Origin: CAZCZU01 sp964503475
Lineage (GTDB): Bacteria; Pseudomonadota; Zetaproteobacteria; Mariprofundales; Mariprofundaceae
Assembly: GCA_964503475.1 (NCBI GenBank)
Contig: CAZCZU010000017.1
Span: 1-51,217, forward strand
DNA length: 51,217 nucleotides
Reading direction: 5' to 3'
The position numbers and the translations under genes are program-made. How positions within the stretch are numbered: position 1 is the first letter of the stretch; each line of letters opens with the position of its first letter. Positions 41,348-50,525 of the stretch are shown piece after piece. Under the pieces are notes generated by a model, which was given only the letters and a program-made list of their open reading frames with translations, did no database searches and had not been told where the DNA came from.

Positions 41348-41728
41348 ATGAGCGCACAGGTGAAACAACCCGCAGAACATCCGGCCACCCTTTGGGCTCG
41401 CGGCCGCGCCTTTGAGCCGATCCATATCGACTGCATCACGGCCGTGATGCTCAAGATCCTCGATGGCAAATGCAAAATGAGCGAGGCGGACAAGGCGGTG
41501 GTGAGCGTGCTCTACGACGCGGTTAAAAGCCGCCCCGGCAAGCTGCTCGGTGATCCGATCCACACCCTGATTGCCGAAGCCCGGCACGATCTGAACGAGA
41601 CGATGTGCATGCGCATCTACGAGCAGCGTCTCTATGCCGAAACCATGATCTCACGTCCGGTGATGAAAGCGTTCAAGGCGATGCTCAGGGAAGAGGGGAT
41701 AACCGGCAGCCATTCGATGCCCGCCTGA
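41348..41728 (+). CDS. Conserved-looking 126-residue protein, unknown function
   Basis: Soluble and mostly helical (FEPIHIDCITAVMLKILDG; ADKAVVSVLYDAVKS; LIAEARHDLNETMCMRIYEQRL). GAGGGGG lies just before the ATG. A sigma-54-like pattern TGGCGC-N5-TTGC (41321-41335) sits immediately upstream but would start transcription about at the ATG. No family recognised. Confidence 0.6.
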   Translation: MSAQVKQPAEHPATLWARGRAFEPIHIDCITAVMLKILDGKCKMSEADKAVVSVLYDAVKSRPGKLLGDPIHTLIAEARHDLNETMCMRIYEQRLYAETMISRPVMKAFKAMLREEGITGSHSMPA

Positions 41729-41828
41729 TACCCTTTTTACCTGAATTGTGCTTGCCTTGCAGTGTGCGCTAAAGCACCGCACCGGGGCCGGTATGATGTA
41801 GTATCCGGGCCTGATTGGAGGAGTGCGC

Positions 41829-42323
41829 ATGACGAACAGTCCCGTCTGGTTACGCCTGTTTCGCCCCAGGGTCGATTGGGTCGAGGATGCCTGTGGCCTG
41901 TGCGAGAAGAACCCGCTTTTCGAGCAGATACCGCACCGTTCGGTGCGGAGACTGGTGTCGCGTATGCATCGGCGCAGTTACAAGGCCGGCGAGACCATCG
42001 TCGGCATGGGCAATGCCGGGGCGGGGGCCGTGCTGGTCCTCTCCGGCGAGGCCGAGGTCAGCGTTGGCGATGTCGAGCTTGAGCGCATGCGGCGCGGCGA
42101 TCTGTTCGGCGAGGTGGCACTGGTGGCCGATCTGCCGCGCACGGCCGAAGTGACGGCGGTGGAGGATTGCGAGCTGCTCTTCTTCCTGCGTTCCGATCTG
42201 CAGGAGTGGCTGGCGATCATGCCGAAGGAGGCCGCCCGCCTGCTGCAGAACCTGGCCACGATGCTGGGCCAGAAGCTGATGGCCAAGAATATCTCGATTT
42301 CGCGTCAGGATAGCGATGAGTGA
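41829..42323 (+). CDS. Cyclic-nucleotide-binding-domain protein
   Basis: 164 residues; the ATG at 41829 has GGAGGAG 5 bases upstream. The CNMP domain (about 25-140) shows FEQIPHRSVRRLVSRM, YKAGETIVGMGNAGAGAVLVLSGEAEV and GDLFGEVALVADLPRTAEVTA, the phosphate-binding cassette with the Arg. No DNA-binding domain follows, so it is a stand-alone sensor module. Its last 8 bases overlap the AI-2E-family transporter gene, suggesting a functional pair. Confidence 0.82.
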   Translation: MTNSPVWLRLFRPRVDWVEDACGLCEKNPLFEQIPHRSVRRLVSRMHRRSYKAGETIVGMGNAGAGAVLVLSGEAEVSVGDVELERMRRGDLFGEVALVADLPRTAEVTAVEDCELLFFLRSDLQEWLAIMPKEAARLLQNLATMLGQKLMAKNISISRQDSDE

Positions 42324-43395
42324 TCGCCTCTCCGATCTGCTGGCACACCCGGTAGCACTGGCCACGGCGACATTCGCCAGCGGCCTGCTGGTCGCGGGGC
42401 TTTTCCTCTGGGTAGCTGCTCCGATCCTGTTCACCCTTGGCCTGTCGGCCATGCTCTATATGGCGCTCTCCCCATCGGTGGATGATCTGGTGCGCCGCAA
42501 TGTGAACAAGCCTGCGGCCGTGGCCCTGGTGATGGTGATCGTCATCGTCTTCATGCTGGCCCTGGTCGCCCTGCTCTATCCGGTGGTGGCGCAGCAGTTC
42601 GAGGAGTTTTCAAGCCGGGCCGGTACGCTGGATGAGCATATCCTGCACCTCTGCACGGAACTGAACGGTTGGCTGCTGGCGCACCATATCGGTGACGGCT
42701 TCGATGCCGAGGCGACGGCCCGCTCGCTGCTGGCCCACCTGACCCATCGCGCCGACGTCATGAGCGATGCCGTCGCATCCTGGTTCAATGAAATCGCCTT
42801 CTCGCTGCTGCTGGTGCCGCTGATCACCTTCTTCCTGCTCAAGGATTACCGTTCCCTGCGCAACGAGGGGATGCAGCTGTTGCCCAACCGTTATTTCGAG
42901 ATGGGGTGGCTGGTCTACAACGCCGCCACCAGTCAGTTGCAGAGTTATGGCCGCGGCATCTTCGTGCAGGCGTTGTCGATGTCGTTGATCTCCACGGCCG
43001 GCTTCTGGCTGCTCGGCCTCGACTATGCGCCGGTGCTGGGGCTGCTGGTGGGGCTGCTGAACCTGATTCCCTTCTTCGGCATCACGCTGGCCAAGATTCC
43101 GCCGGTGCTGGTGGTGCTTCTCTCCGACCAGCCCGATGTCTGGCTGGCGGTATTTGCACTGGGTGTGGTGTTCGTGGCCCAGGCGGTGGACTCCTTCTAC
43201 CTGCTGCCGCGCGTGGTGGCCCGGTCGGCCAGCCTGCATCCGTTGACGGTGATGACCGGGGTGATGCTGGGCGGCTACTACTTCGGCTTCTTTGGCCTGA
43301 TCCTGGCCGTGCCGGTGATCTTCTCGGTGAAGGTGATCTATGCCGAGCTGGTGCGCGGCTTTTGCCAGTTTCATATCGGGACGAGGCATAGCTGA
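42316..43395 (+). CDS. AI-2E family transporter
   Basis: 359 residues, about eight TM helices. It has the family landmarks ALSPSVDDLVRRNVNKPAAVALVMV, LVPLITFFLLKDYRSLRN, LLVGLLNLIPFFGITLAKIPPVLV and the late helix GYYFGFFGLILAVPVIFSVKVIY. The family (TqsA/PerM) exports small molecules or acts as an Na+/H+ antiporter; the substrate is not readable. Start overlaps the CNMP-domain gene. Confidence 0.85.
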   Translation: MSDRLSDLLAHPVALATATFASGLLVAGLFLWVAAPILFTLGLSAMLYMALSPSVDDLVRRNVNKPAAVALVMVIVIVFMLALVALLYPVVAQQFEEFSSRAGTLDEHILHLCTELNGWLLAHHIGDGFDAEATARSLLAHLTHRADVMSDAVASWFNEIAFSLLLVPLITFFLLKDYRSLRNEGMQLLPNRYFEMGWLVYNAATSQLQSYGRGIFVQALSMSLISTAGFWLLGLDYAPVLGLLVGLLNLIPFFGITLAKIPPVLVVLLSDQPDVWLAVFALGVVFVAQAVDSFYLLPRVVARSASLHPLTVMTGVMLGGYYFGFFGLILAVPVIFSVKVIYAELVRGFCQFHIGTRHS

Positions 43396-43438
43396 CGCGG
43401 GAGTGGGCAATGTTCAAGCATAGTAAATTGTTGGAAAC

Positions 43439-44713
43439 GTGAAGATCGCGATCCAGACATGGGGGAGCACCGGCGATACCCACCCTTTTCTCGCCCTGGC
43501 GGCAGGCCTTGCCACAGCCGGGCACGAGGTGACGCTGGCCATCACCGGTACCGACCGCATCGATTTCACGCCGATGGCCGAACGCTTCGGCTTTGTCATC
43601 GAGCAGTCCTTTATCGGCGAGAGCGAAGCGGCGGTAAATGAGCTGGGCAAGCGCATCTTCGCCATTGCCGATCCGATCAAACAGACGCGCATGATCTTCG
43701 GGGAGATGATGGAGTCGCAGATTGATGCGATGTTTGCCACGTCCGAGCGGTTGTGCGCCAGCCACGATCTGATGATCGGCCACTTCATCATGCATCCGGC
43801 CCGGCTGGCGGCCGAACGGGCCGGGATTCCGTGGCTCACGGTCACCCTCAATCAGGGCGCCATCCCGAGCCGCTACAGTGCCCCCAATCCGTTTCCGAAT
43901 CTGGGGGCCTGGCTCAATCCGTGGCTGTGGCGCCTGGTGGCCCATTTTCTCGATACTATTGTTGTCCCCTATGCCAATGCCCTGCGGGCCCGCTATGGCG
44001 CAGCACCGATCGATAGCTATCTCGATTGCTGGGAGTCGCCCCGGCTGAATCTGATCGCCGTCAGCCGGCAGCTATGCCCGCGCCCGGCCGACTGGGGCGA
44101 GCACCGGCAGATTACCGGCTTCTTCAACCTGCCGGAGGCGCACAGCGACTGGCAGATGCCGCCCGACCTGCGTGCCTTCCTCGATGCCGGCGAGGCGCCG
44201 GTCTTCATCACCTTCGGCAGCATGGCGGGCCTGGCCGAGCCGAGTGATGAACTGGAAGAGACCACGGCCCTGCTGGTTGAGGCGGTGCGCATGGCCGGTT
44301 GCCGCGCCATTATCCAGTCGCACTGGAATGAGATCCGTACGGTCGAGGCGGGCGAGCACATCTACCGTTTCATCCGCGCCCCGCACGAGCGCATTTTCCC
44401 GCACTGTGCGGCGGTGGTGCACCATGGCGGCGCCGGCACCACCCAGAGTACCACCTTAAGCGGTTGCCCCTCGATTGTGGTGGCCCACATCTCCGACCAG
44501 TTCTTCTGGGGTGCGCTGTTGCACAGACAGGGGCTGGCACCACGGATGCTGAAGCGAAGGACGCTTACAGCGGCGAAACTGGCCAAAAGGATCAGGCAGG
44601 TGCTGGATGATCCGGGCTACCGCGAGCGGGCAGAAGCGGCTGGTCGGCGGATGCGGGCCGAGGATGGTGTGGCTACGGCCGTTCGTCTTATCGAATCTAT
44701 GCCCCGGCGCTGA
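43439..44713 (+). CDS. UDP-glycosyltransferase-like (GT1/MGT) protein
   Basis: 424 residues from a GTG at 43439. The N-terminal IQTWGSTGDTHPFLALAAGLATAGHEVTLA is the acceptor-side strand-loop, and the C-terminal FITFGSMAG plus HHGGAGTTQSTTLSGCPSIVVAHISDQFFWGALLHRQGLAP carries the nucleotide-sugar signature of the GT1 family (sterol or macrolide type). The acceptor is unknown. Weak ribosome site (GGAAAC). Confidence 0.82.
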   Translation: MKIAIQTWGSTGDTHPFLALAAGLATAGHEVTLAITGTDRIDFTPMAERFGFVIEQSFIGESEAAVNELGKRIFAIADPIKQTRMIFGEMMESQIDAMFATSERLCASHDLMIGHFIMHPARLAAERAGIPWLTVTLNQGAIPSRYSAPNPFPNLGAWLNPWLWRLVAHFLDTIVVPYANALRARYGAAPIDSYLDCWESPRLNLIAVSRQLCPRPADWGEHRQITGFFNLPEAHSDWQMPPDLRAFLDAGEAPVFITFGSMAGLAEPSDELEETTALLVEAVRMAGCRAIIQSHWNEIRTVEAGEHIYRFIRAPHERIFPHCAAVVHHGGAGTTQSTTLSGCPSIVVAHISDQFFWGALLHRQGLAPRMLKRRTLTAAKLAKRIRQVLDDPGYRERAEAAGRRMRAEDGVATAVRLIESMPRR

Positions 44714-44728
44714 CGGAAAAGGGCATTA

Positions 44729-45130
44729 TCAGGTCGTCACCCGGCAGGCGATCACCCGCTCCCATACCTCGGGGGTGCCGGATTCGCGCACGTTGTGTAA
44801 CAGCGCCTTGAAGGCGGCATTGTGGCGGGCCTCGTGCTCGATGAATGTAATCACCGATTCGGCATAGGCATCGATCAGCTCCGCCAGCGGGCCGCTGGCC
44901 AGCATGGCGAGCACCTTCTCGGGCGGTGAAAGGGCGAGCACGGCCAGGATCGCCCGCCAGGCATCGCGTGGCGAGGTCTCATCGGACTGTACATCGGAGA
45001 ATTTCTCGATCGCCCACCAGAGCGGGTGGTGATCATCGGTCAGCAGGGTCGAATCCTGCTGTGCCCTGAGGTAGGCCGCTGCCCACTCCTGAATCTCCTC
45101 TTCGCTCAATCCGTCCTCCGCTGAGTTCAC
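44729..45130 (-). CDS. Uncharacterised soluble protein, DUF6869-like
   Basis: 133 residues, GTG start at 45130. Mostly helical: EEEIQEWAAAYLRAQ, HPLWWAIEKFSDV, SPRDAWRAILAVLAL and LAMLASGPLAELIDAYAE. The HPxxWWAI ... LAxGPLxELI layout resembles the DUF6869 group, from memory only. Convergent with the glycosyltransferase gene; no partner genes. Confidence 0.6.
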   Translation of the reverse strand: MNSAEDGLSEEEIQEWAAAYLRAQQDSTLLTDDHHPLWWAIEKFSDVQSDETSPRDAWRAILAVLALSPPEKVLAMLASGPLAELIDAYAESVITFIEHEARHNAAFKALLHNVRESGTPEVWERVIACRVTT

Positions 45131-45281
45131 TATAGCCTATCGATAGCGGAATGGCCGTATGGGGGAAGTGATATGGATCAATCGGCACGATTTTGCGACG
45201 GCCGGAGATGATCCGGCGGTTTTGAATGTGCGTAGACTCATCTACACTCGGCTTACCTGAAGGGAAGCGGGAGGGTCATGG

Positions 45282-45713
45282 ATGACGCAAAAAGAAGAAC
45301 CAGCCTATGAAGTGAACGGGCCGACACTGGCCTTCGTCTGGATGATGGTGATGGCCGGCGGTGTCATTATCGCCGTGCTCCTCTATTTCTTTGCCGGCGA
45401 TCCCATAGGCGAAGCCCTGTTGTCGCCTGAATACGAAGTCTGGCTGCTGGTTGCAGGTCTGGCTTCGGGATTCCTGACCATTCCGAAGCTGCGCCGTTTC
45501 CGCGAGGCCACGCAACTGAAGCCGGGCACGGCCCCCGATGCCGAACACTGGCAGCGTGTCGGTCAGGCGATGTTTTCCGGTTTCTTTGTCGCTGATATTC
45601 CCTATTTTTTCGGAGTCATCGCCTACATGTTCGGCAATTTTGTCGGCACGGCCGCCGTGATGCTGGCGCTGTCGATCTTCCTGGCGAGCCGCTTCAAGCC
45701 ACCGGTTCGCTGA
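45282..45713 (+). CDS. Membrane protein, unknown function
   Basis: 143 residues, GGGAGGG upstream of the ATG. Four hydrophobic segments (about 15-39, 50-65, 92-110 and 115-135) with a polar loop between the second and third (RRFREATQLKPGTAPDAEHWQRVG). Family not recognised. Bases 45131-45281 upstream contain no gene. Confidence 0.65.
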   Translation: MTQKEEPAYEVNGPTLAFVWMMVMAGGVIIAVLLYFFAGDPIGEALLSPEYEVWLLVAGLASGFLTIPKLRRFREATQLKPGTAPDAEHWQRVGQAMFSGFFVADIPYFFGVIAYMFGNFVGTAAVMLALSIFLASRFKPPVR

Positions 45714-45752
45714 CTCCTTGATGCCATGGTGGCGAGCGGTGCAGGCCGGTCG

Positions 45753-47012
45753 TCAGGAATCCCGTTTCGGCAACAGCGATGCGATGGATGCGATCGCGAT
45801 GGCGAGCAGGATCCACTTGCCATCCTCCCAATCGTAGTAACGCCATTCGAGATAGAGGAGCAGCGCGAATAGCGGGTAAGGGGACTGAAGGATATTCATC
45901 GCGTATTTCAGTCCCGATGTGAGGTTGAGGCCGTTCGATTCCCACCAGCGGATACTCTCCTGCGAGAGGTGCGGTAGAATCTCCGGCTGCTCTTCCCGGA
46001 ACGTGGCGAGCATGGTCAGCACCCGCTTGTTGACGCCCAGATAGAACAGCTGGGCAAAGCGGTGCTTCCAGCCGGAGTGGGTGTCGATCAGCAGAGCGCG
46101 GGCGAGCTCTTCCGCGTCATAGGCCCCCGAGACCCAGGCCCAGCGGCTGTTGCTCTGCTGCATCGAGGTAACGGTCGTAATGTATCGGGCAACCCTGGCC
46201 AGCCGGGGTTCGAGGTCGGCCGTGTTGTACTCCCACTTGAATATCGCCACCAGCCCCGGCGGCATCAGCTCGGGCGAGAGTTTTCGCCTGTCGAACAGTT
46301 CCAGCAGATAGAGTTCGGCATGCTTGCCGAGTGTCTCGTTTCTCAGGAAGTCGGAGGTCTGGAACTTCTTGAGGGTACGGTAAAAGACCTCTTCATTGCC
46401 GGCATCGAGCAGCCGTTCCACCTTCTGGGTGAATTGATCGAATTCATACCAGCAGCCGTTGGCCTGCACGATCGCTCCGGCCAGCTCGGCCTGGGTGTAA
46501 TCGAGATGGTGTTTGTCATATTGCCAGTTGAGTTCGCTGATCAGGCTCATCGGCACGAAACGGCCGGGATCATCGATCTCAAGCAGCAGATCCAGCAGCT
46601 CCTCCTCGAAACAGCTGCGGGTATCCAGCATTTGCATGAACGGCGCATCGGCCATGCAGGCCAGTATTGACCGGGTCCGTTCGCCATCCTGGCCGGCGAT
46701 CGAATCGGCGACCGATTCAAGCGCCTGGTTCAGGGCCTGCCAGCACTGCTCCCGCTCTTCCTGCTCCGCCGACAGGGCAGGCTCCCCGGTCTCGGCCGGT
46801 TCGGGCGATGCCACCGTTCCCTCCGCGGGCCTGGATGCACTCTGCTGCTCGTACTCGGCCCATCGTCTCGCCTGTTCATAGGCCTGGCGCAGCCGCTGGA
46901 AGCCATCCGGGTCATCTTCCGGGTGCACCTTCTTTAGGCGAATGGCATAGGCGCGCTTGATCGTCCGCAAATCATCCGTCGGCTCGATATCGAGTTCGTT
47001 CCAGATACTCAT
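45753..47012 (-). CDS. J-domain protein, partner of the adjacent Hsp70
   Basis: 419 residues. The N-terminal J domain (2-60) starts IWNELDIEPTDDLRTIKRAYAIRLKKVHPEDDPDGFQRLRQAYEQA; the usual HPD reads HPE (His30-Pro31-Glu32), which may weaken Hsp70 stimulation. A long helical middle follows, and one or two C-terminal TM helices (about 360-412) anchor it in the membrane. It begins 3 bases after the hscC-type gene's stop. The layout resembles the HscC-DjlB/DjlC pairs of enterobacteria. Confidence 0.75.
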   Translation of the reverse strand: MSIWNELDIEPTDDLRTIKRAYAIRLKKVHPEDDPDGFQRLRQAYEQARRWAEYEQQSASRPAEGTVASPEPAETGEPALSAEQEEREQCWQALNQALESVADSIAGQDGERTRSILACMADAPFMQMLDTRSCFEEELLDLLLEIDDPGRFVPMSLISELNWQYDKHHLDYTQAELAGAIVQANGCWYEFDQFTQKVERLLDAGNEEVFYRTLKKFQTSDFLRNETLGKHAELYLLELFDRRKLSPELMPPGLVAIFKWEYNTADLEPRLARVARYITTVTSMQQSNSRWAWVSGAYDAEELARALLIDTHSGWKHRFAQLFYLGVNKRVLTMLATFREEQPEILPHLSQESIRWWESNGLNLTSGLKYAMNILQSPYPLFALLLYLEWRYYDWEDGKWILLAIAIASIASLLPKRDS

Positions 47013-47015
47013 TGG

Positions 47016-48713
47016 CTAGAAAGCGGGGGTGCCGTCAATCTCGTTCAGCGCCTCCTCGAGCGCTTTGCGGCCATCGCGAATGCGGAACGGATCCTGCGTG
47101 GCCAGCAGCCCCTCAAAGTGGGTGATATGCCGGCCGATCAGCTCCCGCTTTTCGCCGAGGAACTCCTCGTAAAGCCGTTCGGCGCGGGCCATCAGGGCAC
47201 GGTTTTCGGCCTGGTCGCGCGGATGGATTTTGAGGTCCGACAGCTTCTCCATGCTTTTGCGCATCTCCTTCTCGGAGAGGCTGCCCGGCGTCCGCTCGAT
47301 GACGATGCTCTTGCTTTCCTGAGTGCTGACCGCGGTGGCCTCCACCTCCAGAAGGCCGTTGATGTCGTAGCTGAAGCGGATATCGACAGCCTCCTGCCCG
47401 GCCGGCGCTTTGGGCACATTGATGGTGAATTCGCCGAGGGAGATATTGTTCTGCACCAGCCGGCTCTCCCCCTGATAGACATCGACGCTGATCTTCTTCT
47501 GATTATCGCGCAAAGTGTAGAATCGCTCGACACGGCTGGCCGGGATCACGGTGTTGCGCTCCAGGATGGGGGCAAACAGGCCATACTCGATCCTGCCGTT
47601 CTCTCCCCGATGGCCAACCTCGGTGCCGAGGGTGTAGGGACAGACATCGGTCAGTACCACCTCATCGAGTGCTGCATCACGAATCTTGAGCCCCGCCTGT
47701 ACCGCGGCCCCCAGCGCCACGATCTCGTCCGGATTGATATGGGCCAGCGGCAGCTTGCCGAACATGCGGGCCGCACTCTTACGCAGGATCTGCATGCGGG
47801 TCGCACCGCCGACCAGTACGATCTCGTCGATCTCCCCGGTGCGGATACTCGAATCGCGCAGGGCCCGCTCCACCGGCGTCATCAGCCGCTTGAGCAGGGG
47901 GCGGGCAAGCTGCTCGAACTCATCCGGTTCGATCTCCCAGGTCAGGGTCTGTTCCCCGTCACGGATCTCCATGGTGGTCGCATCGCCGCCGGTCAGTGAG
48001 CGTTTGGCGCGCTCGGAGATGGCCATGATGGCGGCGAGTTCCCTGGGAGACCGGCTCTCCTTATTTATCTCGTGACGATCGAGGAATGCCCGGGCGATGG
48101 CATCGGTGAAATCCTCACCGCCGAGGAAATTGTCGCCGGCGCTGGCCCGAATCTCCATGATGCCGTCGAACATCTCGAGGATGGAGACATCGAAGGTGCC
48201 ACCGCCCAGATCGAAAATCAGAATCTTCTTTTCGGCATGCGACTGGTGCAGGCCGTAGGCCAGGGCCGCGGCCGTCGGTTCGTTGAGCAGCCGCTCGACC
48301 TTCAGACCGGCCAGTTCGCCGGCCGCACGGGTGGCCTTGCGCTGGGCATCGTTGAAATAGGCCGGCACGGTAATGATCGCCTCTTTCACCTCCGCGCCGA
48401 GGTGTGCCTCGGCATCGCTCTTCAGCGAGCGCAGCAGCAGGGCGGAGAGCTCTTCGGGGCGAAACGACTGTTTGCCGAATTTCACCACATGTTCCGAGCC
48501 CATGTAGCGTTTGAATGCGGCGGCGGTGATATGCGGGTGCGTCAGCAGCCGTTCGCGGGCCGCCATGCCGACCAGTACCTCGCCATTGTCGTCCAGGCCG
48601 ACGACCGACGGTGTCATGACATGGCCGAGGGCATTCGGGATGATGCTTGATGCTCCGTCCTGCCAGGCCGCTACAAGAGAGTTTGTTGTGCCGAGATCGA
48701 TACCGATAATCAT
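47016..48713 (-). CDS. hscC: HscC-type Hsp70 chaperone
   Basis: 565 residues from the ATG at 48713 (MIIGIDLGTTNSLVAAW); the longer ORF adds a non-homologous leader. It contains the Hsp70 phosphate loops IGIDLGTTNS and IFDLGGGTFDVSILE, the VGGATRM adenosine loop, and a substrate-binding domain starting VCPYTLGTEV. It is shorter than DnaK (no full C-terminal lid), as in HscC. ATP-dependent client folding or regulation; E. coli HscC affects sigma-70. First gene of an operon with the J-domain gene, divergent from murI. Confidence 0.87.
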   Translation of the reverse strand: MIIGIDLGTTNSLVAAWQDGASSIIPNALGHVMTPSVVGLDDNGEVLVGMAARERLLTHPHITAAAFKRYMGSEHVVKFGKQSFRPEELSALLLRSLKSDAEAHLGAEVKEAIITVPAYFNDAQRKATRAAGELAGLKVERLLNEPTAAALAYGLHQSHAEKKILIFDLGGGTFDVSILEMFDGIMEIRASAGDNFLGGEDFTDAIARAFLDRHEINKESRSPRELAAIMAISERAKRSLTGGDATTMEIRDGEQTLTWEIEPDEFEQLARPLLKRLMTPVERALRDSSIRTGEIDEIVLVGGATRMQILRKSAARMFGKLPLAHINPDEIVALGAAVQAGLKIRDAALDEVVLTDVCPYTLGTEVGHRGENGRIEYGLFAPILERNTVIPASRVERFYTLRDNQKKISVDVYQGESRLVQNNISLGEFTINVPKAPAGQEAVDIRFSYDINGLLEVEATAVSTQESKSIVIERTPGSLSEKEMRKSMEKLSDLKIHPRDQAENRALMARAERLYEEFLGEKRELIGRHITHFEGLLATQDPFRIRDGRKALEEALNEIDGTPAF

Positions 48714-48877
48714 AATGTGATTTCTTCCCTCCCTGGAAAAAGAGACATTCAAACAAGGGATGATCATGCCGTGAATAGCACAAATGTGTTACCGACACGT
48801 TGAGCCTTACAAGGTGACCGGAACTGGTGTAGCGATCCTTTCCCCGGCTTTGTCTTTGAGGTTAGGTTTAGGGGCAG

Positions 48878-49678
48878 ATGTCTACGGAAAACAATCGCAA
48901 CAACTGCATCGGTGTCTTTGATTCGGGCGTGGGCGGGCTATCGGTGCTCGCCCATATTCGTGCACGGCTGCCGCACGAGTCGCTGCACTATGTCGCCGAC
49001 ACCGCTTGGCTCCCCTACGGCTGCAAGCCTGAGGCGGTGGTGGCCGAGCGGGTGATGCGGGTGGGCGGTTTCCTGGCTGATGCCGGCTGTAAGGCGATTG
49101 TTGTCGCCTGCAATACGGCCACGGCGGCGGCCATCCAGCATCTGCGCGATGCGCATCCGATCCCGGTGATCGGCATGGAGCCGGGCATCAAGCCGGCTGT
49201 CGAGCAGAGCCCGGATGGTATGGTCGGCATCCTGGCCACCACCGCTACCACGGCCAGCGGCCGCTTCCGTGCCCTGCAGCAGCGTTTTGCCGGAAGTGCG
49301 GAGCTGATCGTGCAGCCCTGTCCGGGGCTGGTGGAGGCGATCGAAGAGGGCGATACCGCGTCAAACCGCATCGAGGCGATGCTGGAGGGGTTCCTTGCCC
49401 CGCTGCTTGCACGCGGTGTCGACACGCTGGTGCTCGGCTGTACCCACTACCCCTTCGTGTTGCCCGAGATTCGTCGCATTGCCGGTGAAGATGTACGCAT
49501 CATCGATACCGGCGAGGCGATCGCCCGCAGGTTGCAGCAGCAGTTGCACGCCCATGGCCTCGAAGCCGAACCCGGCCTGCCGACTTCCTACAGCTTCCAT
49601 GCCACCGGCAGCGCCAACGAGGCGCTGATGCGCCGCCTGTGGGGCAGTGAGCTGACGTTGGAGCAGTTGGAGCTGTAG
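48878..49678 (+). CDS. murI: Glutamate racemase
   Basis: 266 residues. The two catalytic cysteines lie in VVACNTATAAAI and LGCTHYPFVLP; the start (IGVFDSGVGGLSVL) and VADTAWLPYG are standard MurI motifs. It makes D-glutamate for peptidoglycan. AGGGG precedes the ATG. Divergent from the Hsp70 operon across a 164-base interval that must carry both promoters. Confidence 0.95.
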   Translation: MSTENNRNNCIGVFDSGVGGLSVLAHIRARLPHESLHYVADTAWLPYGCKPEAVVAERVMRVGGFLADAGCKAIVVACNTATAAAIQHLRDAHPIPVIGMEPGIKPAVEQSPDGMVGILATTATTASGRFRALQQRFAGSAELIVQPCPGLVEAIEEGDTASNRIEAMLEGFLAPLLARGVDTLVLGCTHYPFVLPEIRRIAGEDVRIIDTGEAIARRLQQQLHAHGLEAEPGLPTSYSFHATGSANEALMRRLWGSELTLEQLEL

Positions 49679-49723
49679 CCGGGAAGTCCATTCCGCAACC
49701 GTTGCTTCAATTCCGGGCGGAAG

Positions 49724-50338
49724 TTAGTTCGGGTAAGGGCTGACGACACAGCAGTAAAAGGTGCCGTAATAATTGTAACAGCCACGGGGGGAGTCACCGG
49801 TAGGGCCGCCGGCCGGGCAGCCGACATGCGCTCTACAGCCGCTGACCGTACAGGTGGGCGGCGGCCCGGAGACATTCAGCCGGAAACTCCCCTCCTGCAG
49901 GGTGGCGGAGCCGTAGGGGGAGTGCAGGGCGAACACCAGCGGCTTCTTGAGCGACACCCGGCCACCGGCATCCCTGTCCAGTTCCAGGCCGACCTTGATG
50001 CGCAGGGTTGGATAAGCGGTATCGGGCAGGGCGTCGGGCGGTAGTTTGATCGTCATGGTGCCGCCGTTCGTCTTCACATACTGTAGCCACGGCGCATCGG
50101 GGCGCGGCGGTTCAACGCTCAGAAAGCAAGTGCCCGGGGTCAGGGTCAGCGTCATCTCCGAATTCGGGACAGCATTCCACAACTCGATGGTTGCGGGTAC
50201 TCCCTGTGTAACGCTGTCTTTATCTCCGGCCTGCGCCGCCCCGGAGTCAGTGGCGCAGGCGATCAGTACCATGATGAATCCGGTGATGGTCCGGATGCAG
50301 GACCCAGCCTTGTACGAACTTGAAGGCATCATCTTCAT
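49724..50338 (-). CDS. Exported Cys-rich protein, unknown function
   Basis: 204 residues. An N-terminal hydrophobic segment (ITGFIMVLIACATDSGAAQA) acts as signal peptide. The middle is a beta-rich domain (IELWNAVPNSEMTLTLTPGTCFLS; LPDTAYPTLRIKVGLELDRD). The last 45 residues are rich in Cys, Pro and Gly (CTVSGC, GCPAGG, GCYNYYG, YCCVVS), suggesting disulfide bonds outside the cytoplasm. GGGGAG lies upstream of the ATG at 50338. Not recognised. Confidence 0.6.
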   Translation of the reverse strand: MKMMPSSSYKAGSCIRTITGFIMVLIACATDSGAAQAGDKDSVTQGVPATIELWNAVPNSEMTLTLTPGTCFLSVEPPRPDAPWLQYVKTNGGTMTIKLPPDALPDTAYPTLRIKVGLELDRDAGGRVSLKKPLVFALHSPYGSATLQEGSFRLNVSGPPPTCTVSGCRAHVGCPAGGPTGDSPRGCYNYYGTFYCCVVSPYPN

Positions 50339-50462
50339 GCTTATGCCACTCCCCTTGTGATTTTCCCTCGATTTGATCGCGATTCTATCCGGGATCGGAG
50401 GCGTGCGAACCGGATAAATCTGTTCTCTGTCTGCAGGATCAATGGCGACTTGCCCTTAGGTT

Positions 50463-50503
50463 ATTATTAACGTCATGCATTATTAATGTTTGACGTTAAT
50501 AAT
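50463..50503. promoter_or_regulatory. Palindromic operator of the HigBA operon
   Basis: ATTATTAACGTCA (50463-50475) and TGACGTTAATAAT (50491-50503) are perfect 13-base inverted repeats separated by 15 bases, just before higB. Such a site fits the autorepressor HigA. It overlaps an alternative upstream ATG at 50502. Confidence 0.75.
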
Positions 50504-50525
50504 GCCGTGCTCTACTAATGGCAAG

